Assembly: GCA_041946825.1 (NCBI GenBank) | Contig: JBHGBD010000023.1 | Location: forward strand, 1 to 64,000 | Direction: 5' to 3' | Length of the DNA: 64,000 bases | From: CAZTHM01 sp041946825 | Lineage (GTDB): Bacteria > Acidobacteriota > Terriglobia > UBA7540 | Part shown: piece after piece, positions 8,939-18,692 of the stretch | Layout of the letters: each line of letters starts with the position of its first letter | How positions within the stretch are numbered: the first letter of the stretch is position 1 | Notes under the pieces: generated by a model | Told to the model about the DNA's origin: nothing | The model's input: the letters and a program-made list of their open reading frames with translations, nothing else | Database searches by the model: none | Position numbers and translations under genes: made by a program

Positions 8939-10027
8939 ATGGGAAAATCTCGAGTCGCGGTTCTGAAAACGACACCCGCGACGGTCATTGACGATTACAA
9001 GCGCCTGATGCGCTTGGCCGGTTACCAGGCGTTTCTCCCGCGCGAGCCCGAGCTGGCGCTCAAGATCAACATCTCCTGGCACTTCTTCTATCCAGCCTGT
9101 TCTACCACACCCTGGCAACTGGACGGCGTGATCGCGACTTTGCTCGAAGACGGATACGAGAAATCAAAAATCTACGGCTGCCACAATCGCACGGTGGTGG
9201 TCAGCGCCAAGCGCGGCGAGGTTGTTAACAAGCACAAGCAGGTCGTCGTCGATAAATATGGCCTGCGGAATATCCATCTCTACGAGAAGACCGAACCCTG
9301 GGTGCGCTACGAACCTAAAGCCAAGATGCTGGTTCTCGACTCCATCTATCCCGAGGGAATCCGCGTTCCCAAGAGATTGATCGGGTCGAACGTCCTTCAC
9401 CTGCCCACCATGAAGACTCACGTCTTTACGCGTATCACCGGGGCAATGAAAAACGCCTTTGGCGGATTGCTTTTCGAAAAGCGCCATTGGACGCATAGCG
9501 TTATCCACGAGACACTCGTGGATTTGCTGGCCATTCAAAAGGAGATTCACCCGGGAATTTTTGCTGTGATGGACGCCACTTTCGCCGGTGACGGCCCGGG
9601 GCCGCGCTGCATGATCCCGCACGTTAAGAATTTCATTCTGGCAAGTGGCGACATGGTGGCGATTGACGCTGTGGCCGCGAAGATGATGGGCTTTGACCCG
9701 CTTTCCATCAAGTTTATACGGTTGGCGCACGAGAGGGGATTGGGCTGCGGCGATGTGAGGGAAATCGAGATTCTCGGCGAGGATATTTCGCACGTGAATT
9801 TCCAGTTTGACGGAATGAGCGACACTTTTGCCAGCCGTGGCCAGAAACTGATCTACTGGGGGCCTTTGAAGCCGTTGGAGAACTTCCTCCTCAGAACGGC
9901 TCTCGTCCCATGGTCCTACGCGGCGTCGATCCTCTATCACGACGCCTTCTGGTATCCACTTGTCGGGCGGGGCAGAGTCAGAAAGGCTCTTCAAACCGAA
10001 TGGGGTGAGCTATTCCAACGCTACTGA
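8939..10027 (+). CDS. DUF362-domain protein
   Basis: This 362-residue cytoplasmic-looking protein matches the DUF362 family, with core signatures near residues 155-175 (PTMKTHVFTRITGAMKN) and a late segment on identity and metal-site loops (GDMVAIDAVAAKMMG). Family members are often fused to 4Fe-4S ferredoxin domains; this one has no such cluster motif and no signal peptide. The biochemical role of DUF362 is unsettled. It is separated from the lactate permease by 135 bp and from the sulfatase-like gene by only 36 bp, so it may belong with either. Confidence 0.75.
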   Translation: MGKSRVAVLKTTPATVIDDYKRLMRLAGYQAFLPREPELALKINISWHFFYPACSTTPWQLDGVIATLLEDGYEKSKIYGCHNRTVVVSAKRGEVVNKHKQVVVDKYGLRNIHLYEKTEPWVRYEPKAKMLVLDSIYPEGIRVPKRLIGSNVLHLPTMKTHVFTRITGAMKNAFGGLLFEKRHWTHSVIHETLVDLLAIQKEIHPGIFAVMDATFAGDGPGPRCMIPHVKNFILASGDMVAIDAVAAKMMGFDPLSIKFIRLAHERGLGCGDVREIEILGEDISHVNFQFDGMSDTFASRGQKLIYWGPLKPLENFLLRTALVPWSYAASILYHDAFWYPLVGRGRVRKALQTEWGELFQRY

Positions 10028-10063
10028 GCCACCGGGGCGAGGCGAATTTGGATTTCCAATCTC

Positions 10064-12163
10064 GTGAACCCAGGAGGCGCGTTGCCTGATCGAGCCGTGT
10101 CCGCGCGACGAGCGGTCTTCTGGTGGTTCTGCCTTCTGGGGGTCGGTGCGGGCTTTCTTATCGGCTCCGCCGAAGCCGTCATTGTTTCACGCGTACCACA
10201 CGTCCCTGCTCTTCAGACGCCGGATGTGCGATCTGTGATTTGGTTTCTTGCGCCCCTAACGGGAATGGCGTTGTTCGGACTTTGGGGCTCCAGCCTCGGC
10301 CTCATCGCCATGCGTCAAACCCCTTCCAATTCCCGTTGGAATGTGTCCTTCTTCGCCAGCCTGGTTGGGGCCATATGTGCCTACGCTGCGACCGCCGTCA
10401 AACTCTTCCACGTGCGTGAAGGGGATTTGGCGTCTTGGTCGAGTCTCGTCCACCCCATTCTCGCGTTCTTGGTGGGAGCATTAACCGCTCTCGTCGCCGC
10501 CCGCCTGGCCCCGCGCGCCCGGGAGTTGGCGTTAGGCCGCCTCATGACTTCCCCTCCCCGATGGACCGGTGGATTGGTGGCAGTCGCCGGTTTGGTTTGC
10601 CTGGGCGGAACGGCGCTCTATCCCCAGCGGCCGTCTTCGCGTGCTGCCCCCGCCGCCCCGCTTGCCTCCAATTCTCCGAATATTGTCCTTATTTCGCTTG
10701 ACACGGTCCGCGCGGACCACCTTTCGTCGTACGGCTACCCACGTCCCACCACCCCGACCATTGATCGTCTGGCCGGCCAGGGCGTTCTGTTTGAAGCAGC
10801 GATCGCGCCATCCGCGTGGACACTCGCCTCGCACGCCTCGATGTTCACAGGCCTACTTCCCCACCAGCACGGAGCCAACTGGTTGGCCCCCCTTGACGGC
10901 CGCTTCCGAACTCTGGCGGAAATTCTGGCCTCTTACGGCTACGAGACCGGCGGATTTACTTCCAACATTTTCTATGGCCAGGACGGCTGGGGGATGGGAC
11001 AAGGGTTCTCCACCTTTGACGACGACAGCGCTTCACGTCGGCATAATCTGGCCGCCACTCTAACAGGACGCGCGCTGTTGCAGCCGCTCTACCAGAACCT
11101 GGTCCGCTACGACCTCTTCGATCGTCGCAACGCGCGGGAGTTGAACCGCGATATCTTGCGGTGGCTCGAGGGGCGTTCGTCCCACCCTTATTTCCTCTTC
11201 GTAAACTACTTTGACGCGCACGATCCCTATATTACCGGCACGCCGCACGACGCGCACTTCGGCCGGATAAGCAAAGGCGTCATCAAGCAAGTGAACTCCA
11301 TCGACGGAGTGCAGGTCCCCGAACCCCTCAGCGCCGAGGAGCAAGCTTCCCTCATCACCGGATACGACAATTGCCTCGCCTTTCTCGATCAGCAGGTCGG
11401 CAAACTGGTGGAAGTCCTCCGCCAGTCGCCGGGCTGGCCGAACACCGTGGTTATCATCACGGCCGACCATGGGGAAGGCTTTGGAGAGCACGACCGCTAC
11501 GGCCACGGCTGGAACGTCTATAAGGAAGCCGTCCATGTCCCGTTGATCTTTCTGGGACCGGGGGTCCCGGGGGGCCTGCGCATTTCCCATTTGGTGCGGA
11601 CCCGGGAGCTTTTTCCTACGATCCTGGACTTCGCAGTAGCCGACCGGTTACCAGTGCGGCGCGCCAGCTTGCGCCGATTCTGGACTCCGGGGTTCCAGCC
11701 CGACGCCTTCGACGATTTCGCCATTTCCGAAACCACGGAGAACACCCCACTTCCCGATCCCTATTCCACGCTCGGCTTGATGACATCGGAATGGCACTAT
11801 ATTCATGACCGCACGGGCCAGGTGGAGCTTTACCGATGGCGGAACGATCCTGCGGAGAGGCAAAACCTGGCTGATTCTCCCCAATACCGCGAGACGCTCA
11901 GCCAATTGCGCGCGCGGCTCAAGGAGTATCTTGGTTCCTCCGTGCGGCCGTGGAAAGGCACGGCGTATCTCACCGCCCTGGATGAGTCCGGGTACTCTTT
12001 TCTGATCGAGACCGCGTTCAGGCCCACCGGTTCCCCGGGCCCTTCCAGTTCGCAGTATCAGATCGGGGCGGTGCAGACCCTTTTCCCTGCCGATGCACCG
12101 TCTGGCGCTCTACACCCGTCCCTATCCGACGAAGACCTGATAAAAAGCCTGCCGTACCGGTGA
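10064..12163 (+). CDS. Membrane-anchored sulfatase-superfamily hydrolase/transferase with Thr nucleophile
   Basis: This protein of about 699 residues has five hydrophobic segments in the first 200 residues, then an alkaline-phosphatase-superfamily catalytic domain. Metal motifs are LISLDTVRADH (from about 206) and the later TADHGEGFGEH. Where true sulfatases carry C/S-x-P-x-R, this has WTLASH (about 252-257), so the nucleophile is probably Thr. That layout fits phosphoglycol- or phosphoethanolamine-transferase-like and LTA-synthase-like members more than formylglycine sulfatases. The start is uncertain: GTG at 10064 has no clear ribosome binding site, while TTG at 10082 follows AGGAGG by 4 nt. 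It opens the plus-strand half of a putative envelope-glycan locus. Confidence 0.8.
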   Translation: MNPGGALPDRAVSARRAVFWWFCLLGVGAGFLIGSAEAVIVSRVPHVPALQTPDVRSVIWFLAPLTGMALFGLWGSSLGLIAMRQTPSNSRWNVSFFASLVGAICAYAATAVKLFHVREGDLASWSSLVHPILAFLVGALTALVAARLAPRARELALGRLMTSPPRWTGGLVAVAGLVCLGGTALYPQRPSSRAAPAAPLASNSPNIVLISLDTVRADHLSSYGYPRPTTPTIDRLAGQGVLFEAAIAPSAWTLASHASMFTGLLPHQHGANWLAPLDGRFRTLAEILASYGYETGGFTSNIFYGQDGWGMGQGFSTFDDDSASRRHNLAATLTGRALLQPLYQNLVRYDLFDRRNARELNRDILRWLEGRSSHPYFLFVNYFDAHDPYITGTPHDAHFGRISKGVIKQVNSIDGVQVPEPLSAEEQASLITGYDNCLAFLDQQVGKLVEVLRQSPGWPNTVVIITADHGEGFGEHDRYGHGWNVYKEAVHVPLIFLGPGVPGGLRISHLVRTRELFPTILDFAVADRLPVRRASLRRFWTPGFQPDAFDDFAISETTENTPLPDPYSTLGLMTSEWHYIHDRTGQVELYRWRNDPAERQNLADSPQYRETLSQLRARLKEYLGSSVRPWKGTAYLTALDESGYSFLIETAFRPTGSPGPSSSQYQIGAVQTLFPADAPSGALHPSLSDEDLIKSLPYR

Positions 12164-12229
12164 GTTTTGTGAACTTGCGGCAGGGCGGCAGTTCCCTCAC
12201 AATGAAACCTTTCTTTCTCGCTGACCTCG

Positions 12230-14503
12230 ATGCCTGGAAATGACATTTCGGAGAAAGACCCAGCGCGCGGACATTCCACTTCCAGCCTGGTTGAGTTCGA
12301 GCTGTTCCTTATCAGCCTCCTGATCCTATTTCTGGAATTGGCCTGTATTCGCTGGTTCCCCGCCCATGTAATGTTCCTCACCTTTTTCACCAACACGGTA
12401 TTACTTGCCTGCTTCCTTGGAATGTCGGTGGGTTGCATGGCCGCCGCCCGACCACGGAACCACCTGGCCTGGACGCCAGCGATTCTAGCCGCAGGCATGG
12501 CGGCAGCGCATCTCGTGGAGCGTTGGCGAGTGGACGTGCAAAAGCTTGTTACCGTTGGAAACGTGCGGTCGCCACAGCTAGTGTTTTTCGGGACAGAGTA
12601 CATCACACCCGATCCCGCCAAATTCTTCCTCCCCGTGGAAGTCATGGGAGGCTTCTTCTTCCTGGTGATCGCATTGGCCATCATTGGCCCGGGTCAGGAA
12701 CTCGGGAGAGCCTTCGTTCAAGTGCCCAATCGTGTGCGCGCCTATAGCCTGAACATTGCGGGAAGCCTGGCAGGGATTATTTTGTTTGCCGCCTGTTCGT
12801 GGTGGGAATTGCCGCCGTTCTGGTGGTTCCTGGCAGTGGTCGCGGGCATTCTATATTTCCTGAATAAGCGTGGGCTTGTCCGCCAGCCCGTGACCTTGGC
12901 ATCCTCCGGGATCGCCTTGGTCGCGGTCCTAGCACTCGCATCGCTTCGATCCGGCCCAGTGCGGCAGAACGGAAAGCAGATCGGAGAGACCCTCTGGTCG
13001 CCCTACTACCGCGTTGATTACGATTGGCGGGATCGCTCGATGACGGTTAACTTGATCGCCGCGCACCAGCAAATGATTGCTCGGAACGACGATTCGTCCC
13101 CGGCCCCTGCCTACGCGCTGCCGCACATCCTCAACCGTGACGCAGGCGGAACTCCCTTCAGAGACGTCCTGGTCATTGGCGCGGGAAGCGGTAATGACGT
13201 GAGCCGCGCACTGCAGTGGGGAGCCCAGCATGTCGATGCCATCGAAATTGATCCGGTAATCTATGCCCTGGGAAAAGCTCATCACCCTGACAGCCCCTAT
13301 TCAGATCCGCGGGTCACAGTGCATCTGGATGATGGGCGCAATTTCCTGCGCTCGACGAATAAGAAGTATGACCTGATCATCTATGCTCTCGTGGATTCGC
13401 TGGTCCTGCACAGCAGCTACAGCAACATCCGTCTGGAGAGTTACCTGTTTACCGGCCAGGCCTTTGATGACGTCCGACGGTGCCTTAAACCGAACGGGCA
13501 GTTCGTGGCCTATAACTATTTTCGCCAGGGTTGGATCGTGGCCCGGCTCTATAGAGGACTCGAGGAGGCGTTCGGGTCCGCCCCTATCGTCCTGACTCTT
13601 CCCGCCCGACCTATCGTCGAACCGCAAACTTCCGGCGGATTTACGGTCATCTTCACAGGCGAAACATCCCGATTGAGACAAGCCTTTGAGCGGCATCACG
13701 AATACTGGCTGCGTGATTACGAAGCGCCCGGACCCCAGTCCCCCAACGGTTTTGAGCAACAACCCGGACCTGATGAAACGGGGCGTTGGAAGCGACTTAT
13801 CCTCGCGAGAGTAAGCCAATCCGAGGAAGTTCGCACGTCGAGTGACGATTGGCCGTTCCTTTACTTGCGAAAGCCGATGATTCCCTCACTGAGCCTGCGC
13901 GGGATGGGCATCATGGGCGGCTTGGGGATCTTACTTTTGTTCCTCGCCCTTCCCAGGAAACGTGGGCGCCTGGGACGATTCAGGGTGGATCCGCGGATGT
14001 TTTTTCTGGGCGCGGGATTCATGCTGGTGGAGACAAAGGCCGTCGTGCACCTGGCGCTGCTCTTCGGCAGCACGTGGATGGTGAACTCGGTTGTCTTCTT
14101 CGCGATTCTCGTAATGATTCTGCTTGCCAATCTCTTTGTCCTGAAGTTCAGCCCCCAACGCCTGGAGGGCTACTACGCGGGGTTGTTCATTGCTCTGGCG
14201 CTAAACGTTCTTATCCCACTCGACTACTTCCTGGGAATGAATCGCGGTGGGCAAGTGATCGCCTCTTGCCTCCTCGTATTCGCGCCCATCTTTTTTGCCG
14301 GCGTGGTCTTTGCGGTATCGTTCGGCCGAAGCAGGGACCCGGACCTCGATTTTGGCGCCAACACCGCGGGAGCGATGCTGGGGGGACTGGCGGAAAACAC
14401 CTCCATGTTGTTTGGATTTCAATATCTCGGGTTGGTCACTGCGTTGTTCTACGCGCTGTCGGCGATTTTAGCCAGGAGGCCGGGGCCGGATTCATTACCC
14501 TGA
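12230..14503 (+). CDS. Membrane-fused spermidine-synthase-like (SAM-fold) protein
   Basis: This 757-residue protein has several hydrophobic segments at the N-terminus (to about residue 230), a Rossmann domain, then more hydrophobic segments from about 550. The SAM-type loop is VIGAGSGNDVS (about 316-326), the acidic strand end is DAIEIDP, and HLDDGRNFL follows, as in spermidine synthases and related methyltransferases. Such membrane-fused proteins are common in Acidobacteriota and have no firm activity. It is not expected to be a classical polyamine enzyme. It lies 66 bp after the sulfatase-like gene and 32 bp before the YfhO-like gene, so these three are probably cotranscribed. Confidence 0.8.
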   Translation: MPGNDISEKDPARGHSTSSLVEFELFLISLLILFLELACIRWFPAHVMFLTFFTNTVLLACFLGMSVGCMAAARPRNHLAWTPAILAAGMAAAHLVERWRVDVQKLVTVGNVRSPQLVFFGTEYITPDPAKFFLPVEVMGGFFFLVIALAIIGPGQELGRAFVQVPNRVRAYSLNIAGSLAGIILFAACSWWELPPFWWFLAVVAGILYFLNKRGLVRQPVTLASSGIALVAVLALASLRSGPVRQNGKQIGETLWSPYYRVDYDWRDRSMTVNLIAAHQQMIARNDDSSPAPAYALPHILNRDAGGTPFRDVLVIGAGSGNDVSRALQWGAQHVDAIEIDPVIYALGKAHHPDSPYSDPRVTVHLDDGRNFLRSTNKKYDLIIYALVDSLVLHSSYSNIRLESYLFTGQAFDDVRRCLKPNGQFVAYNYFRQGWIVARLYRGLEEAFGSAPIVLTLPARPIVEPQTSGGFTVIFTGETSRLRQAFERHHEYWLRDYEAPGPQSPNGFEQQPGPDETGRWKRLILARVSQSEEVRTSSDDWPFLYLRKPMIPSLSLRGMGIMGGLGILLLFLALPRKRGRLGRFRVDPRMFFLGAGFMLVETKAVVHLALLFGSTWMVNSVVFFAILVMILLANLFVLKFSPQRLEGYYAGLFIALALNVLIPLDYFLGMNRGGQVIASCLLVFAPIFFAGVVFAVSFGRSRDPDLDFGANTAGAMLGGLAENTSMLFGFQYLGLVTALFYALSAILARRPGPDSLP

Positions 14504-14535
14504 AACGATCCAGGTTCAGCGTTCCTCGATTTCAT

Positions 14536-17073
14536 ATGGCCACATCCCCCGCCCCGGAAATGCCGGCTCAACCGCCTGCTCCTGCCAGGCGGTCCCTCTA
14601 CGTGCAGTCGGATTTCGCGGCCCTTAGTGTTCTCGTCGCATGCATTGCCGCATTTTTCTGGAAAGTCCTCTTCACGCCTGCCATGTTCTTCTACCGCGAT
14701 GTCTTCAATTACAGCTATCCGCACGCGCGGTTCATTCAGGAAATGTGCCGGCTTGGACAGCTCCCCTTGTGGAATCCCTACCTGAACTTCGGCGAGCCTG
14801 TTCTGGCCAATCCGAATTTCCTCTTCTTCTACCCGACCACGCTTCTGTTGATTGCCCTGCCTGTCAATGTCGCGTATACGCTGCACTTTGTTTTGCATTT
14901 TGCGTTCGGCGCGGCAGGGACTTACTTGCTGGCGCGACGGTGGAAACAAAGTCGCACTGCGGCATTCCTCGCAGCACTTGTATTCGCCTTCAGTGGGCCG
15001 GTCCTGTCGCTTGGCAGCCTATACAACCACGCCGCCGCGGCCGCTTGGATCCCGTGGATTCTGCTTCTGTCTGATCGAGTTTGTGAAAGCCACCAGCGGA
15101 GTGACTGGATAGCCTTATCGTTTGCTTTCGCTTTGCAGTTTCTCGCCGCCGAACCCTTCACACTGATTGCCACATTCGCGATGGCAACCGCCTACGCCAT
15201 ATTCCTATGCGGGAGTTTCCGGCGCCCGTTCAGCCCAGCAAATGGCCGCATCATGGCAGGCTTTGCGGCAGTCGGATGCTTGATGCTGGCCCTTAGTGCG
15301 GTTCAGCTTCTTCCTGCGATCGACCTGCTAAGCCATTCTCGCCGCGGAACGCAAGGCTTTCCCTTCACCGAGACAACCGCTTGGTCACTGCACCCCCTCT
15401 CATTGATCGAGCTTATCGTGCCGAGATTCTTTGGCTCCTCATTGGATGGCCCCACGCTGTGGACGGTAGTTCTGGGATGCCAGAACATGCCCTATTACCC
15501 GTCGCTGTTTGTAGGATGTGTGCCTTTCTTTTTCGCATTGGTTGGATGGGCTATTGGAAACGACCGGCGCCGCAACTATGCGGCCGGGACTTTCCTTGTA
15601 CTACTTGTGCTTTCGTTTGGCCGATTCACAACAATCTTCTGGCTGCTCTACAAGGTCTGTCCCCCACTCTCGCTTGTCCGCTTTCCGGCGAAGCTGTTGG
15701 TGCCTGCCCTTCTACTTGCTGCTCTGCTCGCGGGAGCAGGCTTTGACGCTCTGCGATCTGCCGGAGTGGACAACGCGAAGATTCGGCGGCGTATCCTGAT
15801 GCCCCTTCAGATCACGTTTGGCTGCGGCGCGGCCGTGTGGTTGATGTCCCTATTCACGCCGTCATTGATCTCCGGCCCGGCCGAGTGGATCTTGCGAAGA
15901 ACCAACGCGATGTATGCGGCAGGACCCTCGAATCTTCTGCGCGCTGAGCAAGTCGCCGACGCCGTTGACCATTTCCTTAGGATGCTGCGGCTGAATCTGC
16001 CAGGTCTGGAGGGTTTCGTCTTAGGCGGCTGGATCTGGCTCCTCGCCCTGGGTCGCGGACGAAGTTGGGCTCATCGCGTTCTGCCAATTGCAGCTCTTCT
16101 TGCCGGGGCGCAATTGCTTTTCGAAAACTATTCAATCAATCCAACCGTCCCCGGGACTTTCTACGAATACCACCCGCCGGTGGCCGCCTACCTCCAGGAC
16201 TCCAGTTCGCCCAGCCGTTTTGCCCACATTTTCAGGGAAGCAGAGACGACTCACGGCTCACCTGATATTCAGAGATTCCTGAATTTCGAATCGCTACCCG
16301 AAGCCGCCGGGCTTTCGCCGTTGGCGCAAGCCGCATTTCGGGACAGACTCATGTTGGCCCGCGGTTCAATGCTCGAAAGAATCGAAGGGGTTTCGAACAT
16401 CGATGTAGAGTGGTCGTTTGCACCATTCCTTGCGGAATTCTGGGAGTACGCGACGCGAGCTGCTCCCAATTCGGGGGAACTCGCCTGCTTACTGGGCCGG
16501 AGCAACGTCAAATACCAAATACTTCGAGCGCGATTGCCGGATTCGTCGCGGCACGAGGTAGCAAAAATCTTCAACGGCTCGCCGCTGCCCGGATATCTTT
16601 ACGAGAACCTATGTGTGACGCCGCGCGCATACATAGCCGCGGCGGCCTACTACTCGACGAGCCCCAGCGAAACACTGGCGAGGATGTCCTCGCCCCAATT
16701 CGACCCCACGCAGGAAGTCGTCCTTTTTGGAGCGCCGGTTTCCACGCCTCCTGCGCCAACATCCGGTTCCGCTGGAGACGTCATCATCGCAGAGCGACGA
16801 CCAAATTCGGTGGTGCTCAAGGCCGATATTTTCCGGCCAGGCTACGTCGTTCTCCTAGATCGCTTCGACGCCAACTGGCGCGCCACCATCGATGGAATGG
16901 AAACTCCTGTCTTCCGTGCCAATCAACTTTTTCGCGCCGTTCAGGCAGGGGCAGGCCGGCACGAAATCTGCTTCGAATATCGTCAGCGCGGACTTAACGC
17001 AGGATTGGCGATTTCCGGTGTGACGGTCGCAGCACTAATGATTCTCTACGGCTTAGGGCTCCGCCGCCGGTAG
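14536..17073 (+). CDS. YfhO-like multispanning membrane protein (putative GT-C glycosyltransferase)
   Basis: This 845-residue protein has about 12 hydrophobic segments followed by a C-terminal extracytoplasmic beta-rich domain. The first large loop (RDVFNYSYPHARF, then PLWNPYLNFGEPV) is typical of the YfhO family, whose Gram-positive members help glycosylate lipoteichoic acid. The tail segment with DRFDANWRATIDG, followed by the closing membrane helix, is the usual YfhO C-terminus. I start at the ATG at 14536, because the 229 upstream codons only shadow the preceding gene. The last 28 bp overlap, tail to tail, the 3' end of the GT-C gene on the other strand. Confidence 0.8.
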   Translation: MATSPAPEMPAQPPAPARRSLYVQSDFAALSVLVACIAAFFWKVLFTPAMFFYRDVFNYSYPHARFIQEMCRLGQLPLWNPYLNFGEPVLANPNFLFFYPTTLLLIALPVNVAYTLHFVLHFAFGAAGTYLLARRWKQSRTAAFLAALVFAFSGPVLSLGSLYNHAAAAAWIPWILLLSDRVCESHQRSDWIALSFAFALQFLAAEPFTLIATFAMATAYAIFLCGSFRRPFSPANGRIMAGFAAVGCLMLALSAVQLLPAIDLLSHSRRGTQGFPFTETTAWSLHPLSLIELIVPRFFGSSLDGPTLWTVVLGCQNMPYYPSLFVGCVPFFFALVGWAIGNDRRRNYAAGTFLVLLVLSFGRFTTIFWLLYKVCPPLSLVRFPAKLLVPALLLAALLAGAGFDALRSAGVDNAKIRRRILMPLQITFGCGAAVWLMSLFTPSLISGPAEWILRRTNAMYAAGPSNLLRAEQVADAVDHFLRMLRLNLPGLEGFVLGGWIWLLALGRGRSWAHRVLPIAALLAGAQLLFENYSINPTVPGTFYEYHPPVAAYLQDSSSPSRFAHIFREAETTHGSPDIQRFLNFESLPEAAGLSPLAQAAFRDRLMLARGSMLERIEGVSNIDVEWSFAPFLAEFWEYATRAAPNSGELACLLGRSNVKYQILRARLPDSSRHEVAKIFNGSPLPGYLYENLCVTPRAYIAAAAYYSTSPSETLARMSSPQFDPTQEVVLFGAPVSTPPAPTSGSAGDVIIAERRPNSVVLKADIFRPGYVVLLDRFDANWRATIDGMETPVFRANQLFRAVQAGAGRHEICFEYRQRGLNAGLAISGVTVAALMILYGLGLRRR

Positions 17074-18692
17074 ATTGTGAAGTAAGGCAGAACCTCTGCC
17101 GGCTCATAGTAATCGTCAATGAAGATCGCAAGTTCCGGGAAAGCCTGCAGGTGTCGCTCGGAATCCCAATAGGTGTAGGTAATCGAAGAGACCATGTCAT
17201 CACGCGCCACGATGAAAAAGCGTGGCGGCGCCTCTTTCAAATCATCGACAAGTTCCGAGCGCCACGCGGATGGCGCCCACGGGGAGATCAAAGCAAGGTT
17301 CGTAACGAATCGCGTCGGAAACCGCCGTTCCGTAATGAAGTAAATCAGCGGCTCGCTTCCCCACACAAAGACCTTGTCTGACGGAGCTGAGTTGGCGCGC
17401 AGATAAGCGATGACTCGCATCTGATCCTGAAAATGCGAGATGGGAAAGGCCCACGGATATTCGGCGTATGACCGATCGCGGTCACGAATCCAGTCTCCGA
17501 GCGATTTGTACTGCACATACGCATCGCTCAATTCCCCTGGCACGAACCAGACAGCCACGTTGGCAAAGGCAATCCAAACCAACACCCGGGCCAGCCGCCA
17601 ACCACGCTGGACGAAAAACGTTCCCGCGGTCTTGCACACCTCCCAGATCTTCACGGCCAGGTATCCCCAAATCATGGCGAAAAAGGGGTAGGAGGTCTCA
17701 AATGTGTACCCATGGTATCGAACCTGCATCGCTGTCGAGGCGAACCCCACGGCTGTGGCAGCGAGAATTGGACCGAGACGGGAAAGTTCGCGTCTCCAAA
17801 ATGCAATGAGAAGCGCCGCGAGGGTTGCACATTCCGTCCAAATTCCGAGGACGAACTGAACGCGCCGGACGACAAAAAGCCAGTAGCTGTCGATGTGGTC
17901 GATCGCCATGGTGGAGTAGCGGGGGAGAACTTCAAATTGCACTTCCTTCATAGCGGGCCAGGCGCCGGAAAACCAGAACATGGCGAGTACGGCGATAACC
18001 GCCAACCCGAATGCCGAACCCAAAACCACCGCCCACGGCATCCATCGGCGCCACGGCGTAGCGAAACCCACGAACCGGGGCCTGTCATCCAGGCCGCTCA
18101 GGTCCAGGTGAGGAAGCAGCATCACGAGCGGCAAAAAGGCAATCGCGTTGTACTTGATCCAAAACGCCGCGGCGAGCAGGATTCCGGCGGAGAAATAGCG
18201 AAGCCACGGCCATGCTTCGTCTCGGAGGACCGCGAAAAAGGCCAGAAAGACGAAGACCATGAGGAATGTTTCCGTTTGCGCTGCGTGCCAGTAGCCGCCC
18301 TGAACGTGCCACACACCGTGTACGACCACGGCAATCGCTGCCGCTGGATTGCCCAGGTACCTCCTGGCAAAGTAGAAGATCAGACACGAAATGCCTATCA
18401 GCCACAACAAGTCTACGATCCCGACCCACCACATCACGGGCCCGAAGATTTTCACGATAAGCGTAAAGATGTAGAAGATGCCAGGGGGCTTGTTATCCCA
18501 AAGGTCGCGGTAAAGTTCCTGGCCGTCGAGCAGGCCGCGGGCAATGACGCAATAGGTGGCTTGGTCGCGAGCGACGGGATAAGCCAGGGCGGGAAGCGCA
18601 CGAAGTACCACGACGGACAGAGCGCCGAGCAACCATTTCATCGTTCCTGTCTGTGGCGCACCACCGGGCGCTGTTGTCAATGCGTCTGCCAT
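17046..18692 (-). CDS. GT-C glycosyltransferase (GT39/GT83-like), copy 2 of a tandem pair
   Basis: This 548-residue protein has about 11 hydrophobic segments and the family signatures ARDQATYCVIARG and LYRDLWDNKPPGI in the first periplasmic loop. These recall the polyprenyl-phosphate-sugar:acceptor transferases of GT39/GT83 (PMT- and ArnT-like). It should use a lipid-linked sugar in the membrane and transfer it to an outward-facing acceptor. Its start overlaps the stop of the upstream paralogue by 16 bp, which implies translational coupling. A soluble C-terminal segment (FVWGSEPLIYF onward) is shared with the paralogue. Confidence 0.8.
   Translation of the reverse strand: MADALTTAPGGAPQTGTMKWLLGALSVVVLRALPALAYPVARDQATYCVIARGLLDGQELYRDLWDNKPPGIFYIFTLIVKIFGPVMWWVGIVDLLWLIGISCLIFYFARRYLGNPAAAIAVVVHGVWHVQGGYWHAAQTETFLMVFVFLAFFAVLRDEAWPWLRYFSAGILLAAAFWIKYNAIAFLPLVMLLPHLDLSGLDDRPRFVGFATPWRRWMPWAVVLGSAFGLAVIAVLAMFWFSGAWPAMKEVQFEVLPRYSTMAIDHIDSYWLFVVRRVQFVLGIWTECATLAALLIAFWRRELSRLGPILAATAVGFASTAMQVRYHGYTFETSYPFFAMIWGYLAVKIWEVCKTAGTFFVQRGWRLARVLVWIAFANVAVWFVPGELSDAYVQYKSLGDWIRDRDRSYAEYPWAFPISHFQDQMRVIAYLRANSAPSDKVFVWGSEPLIYFITERRFPTRFVTNLALISPWAPSAWRSELVDDLKEAPPRFFIVARDDMVSSITYTYWDSERHLQAFPELAIFIDDYYEPAEVLPYFTIYRRRSPKP

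Noticed and set aside
13849..14535. 229-codon upstream extension of the YfhO-like gene
   Set aside because: It overlaps the 3' part of the SAM-fold membrane gene in another frame and is not membrane-like; the family N-terminus begins at 14536.
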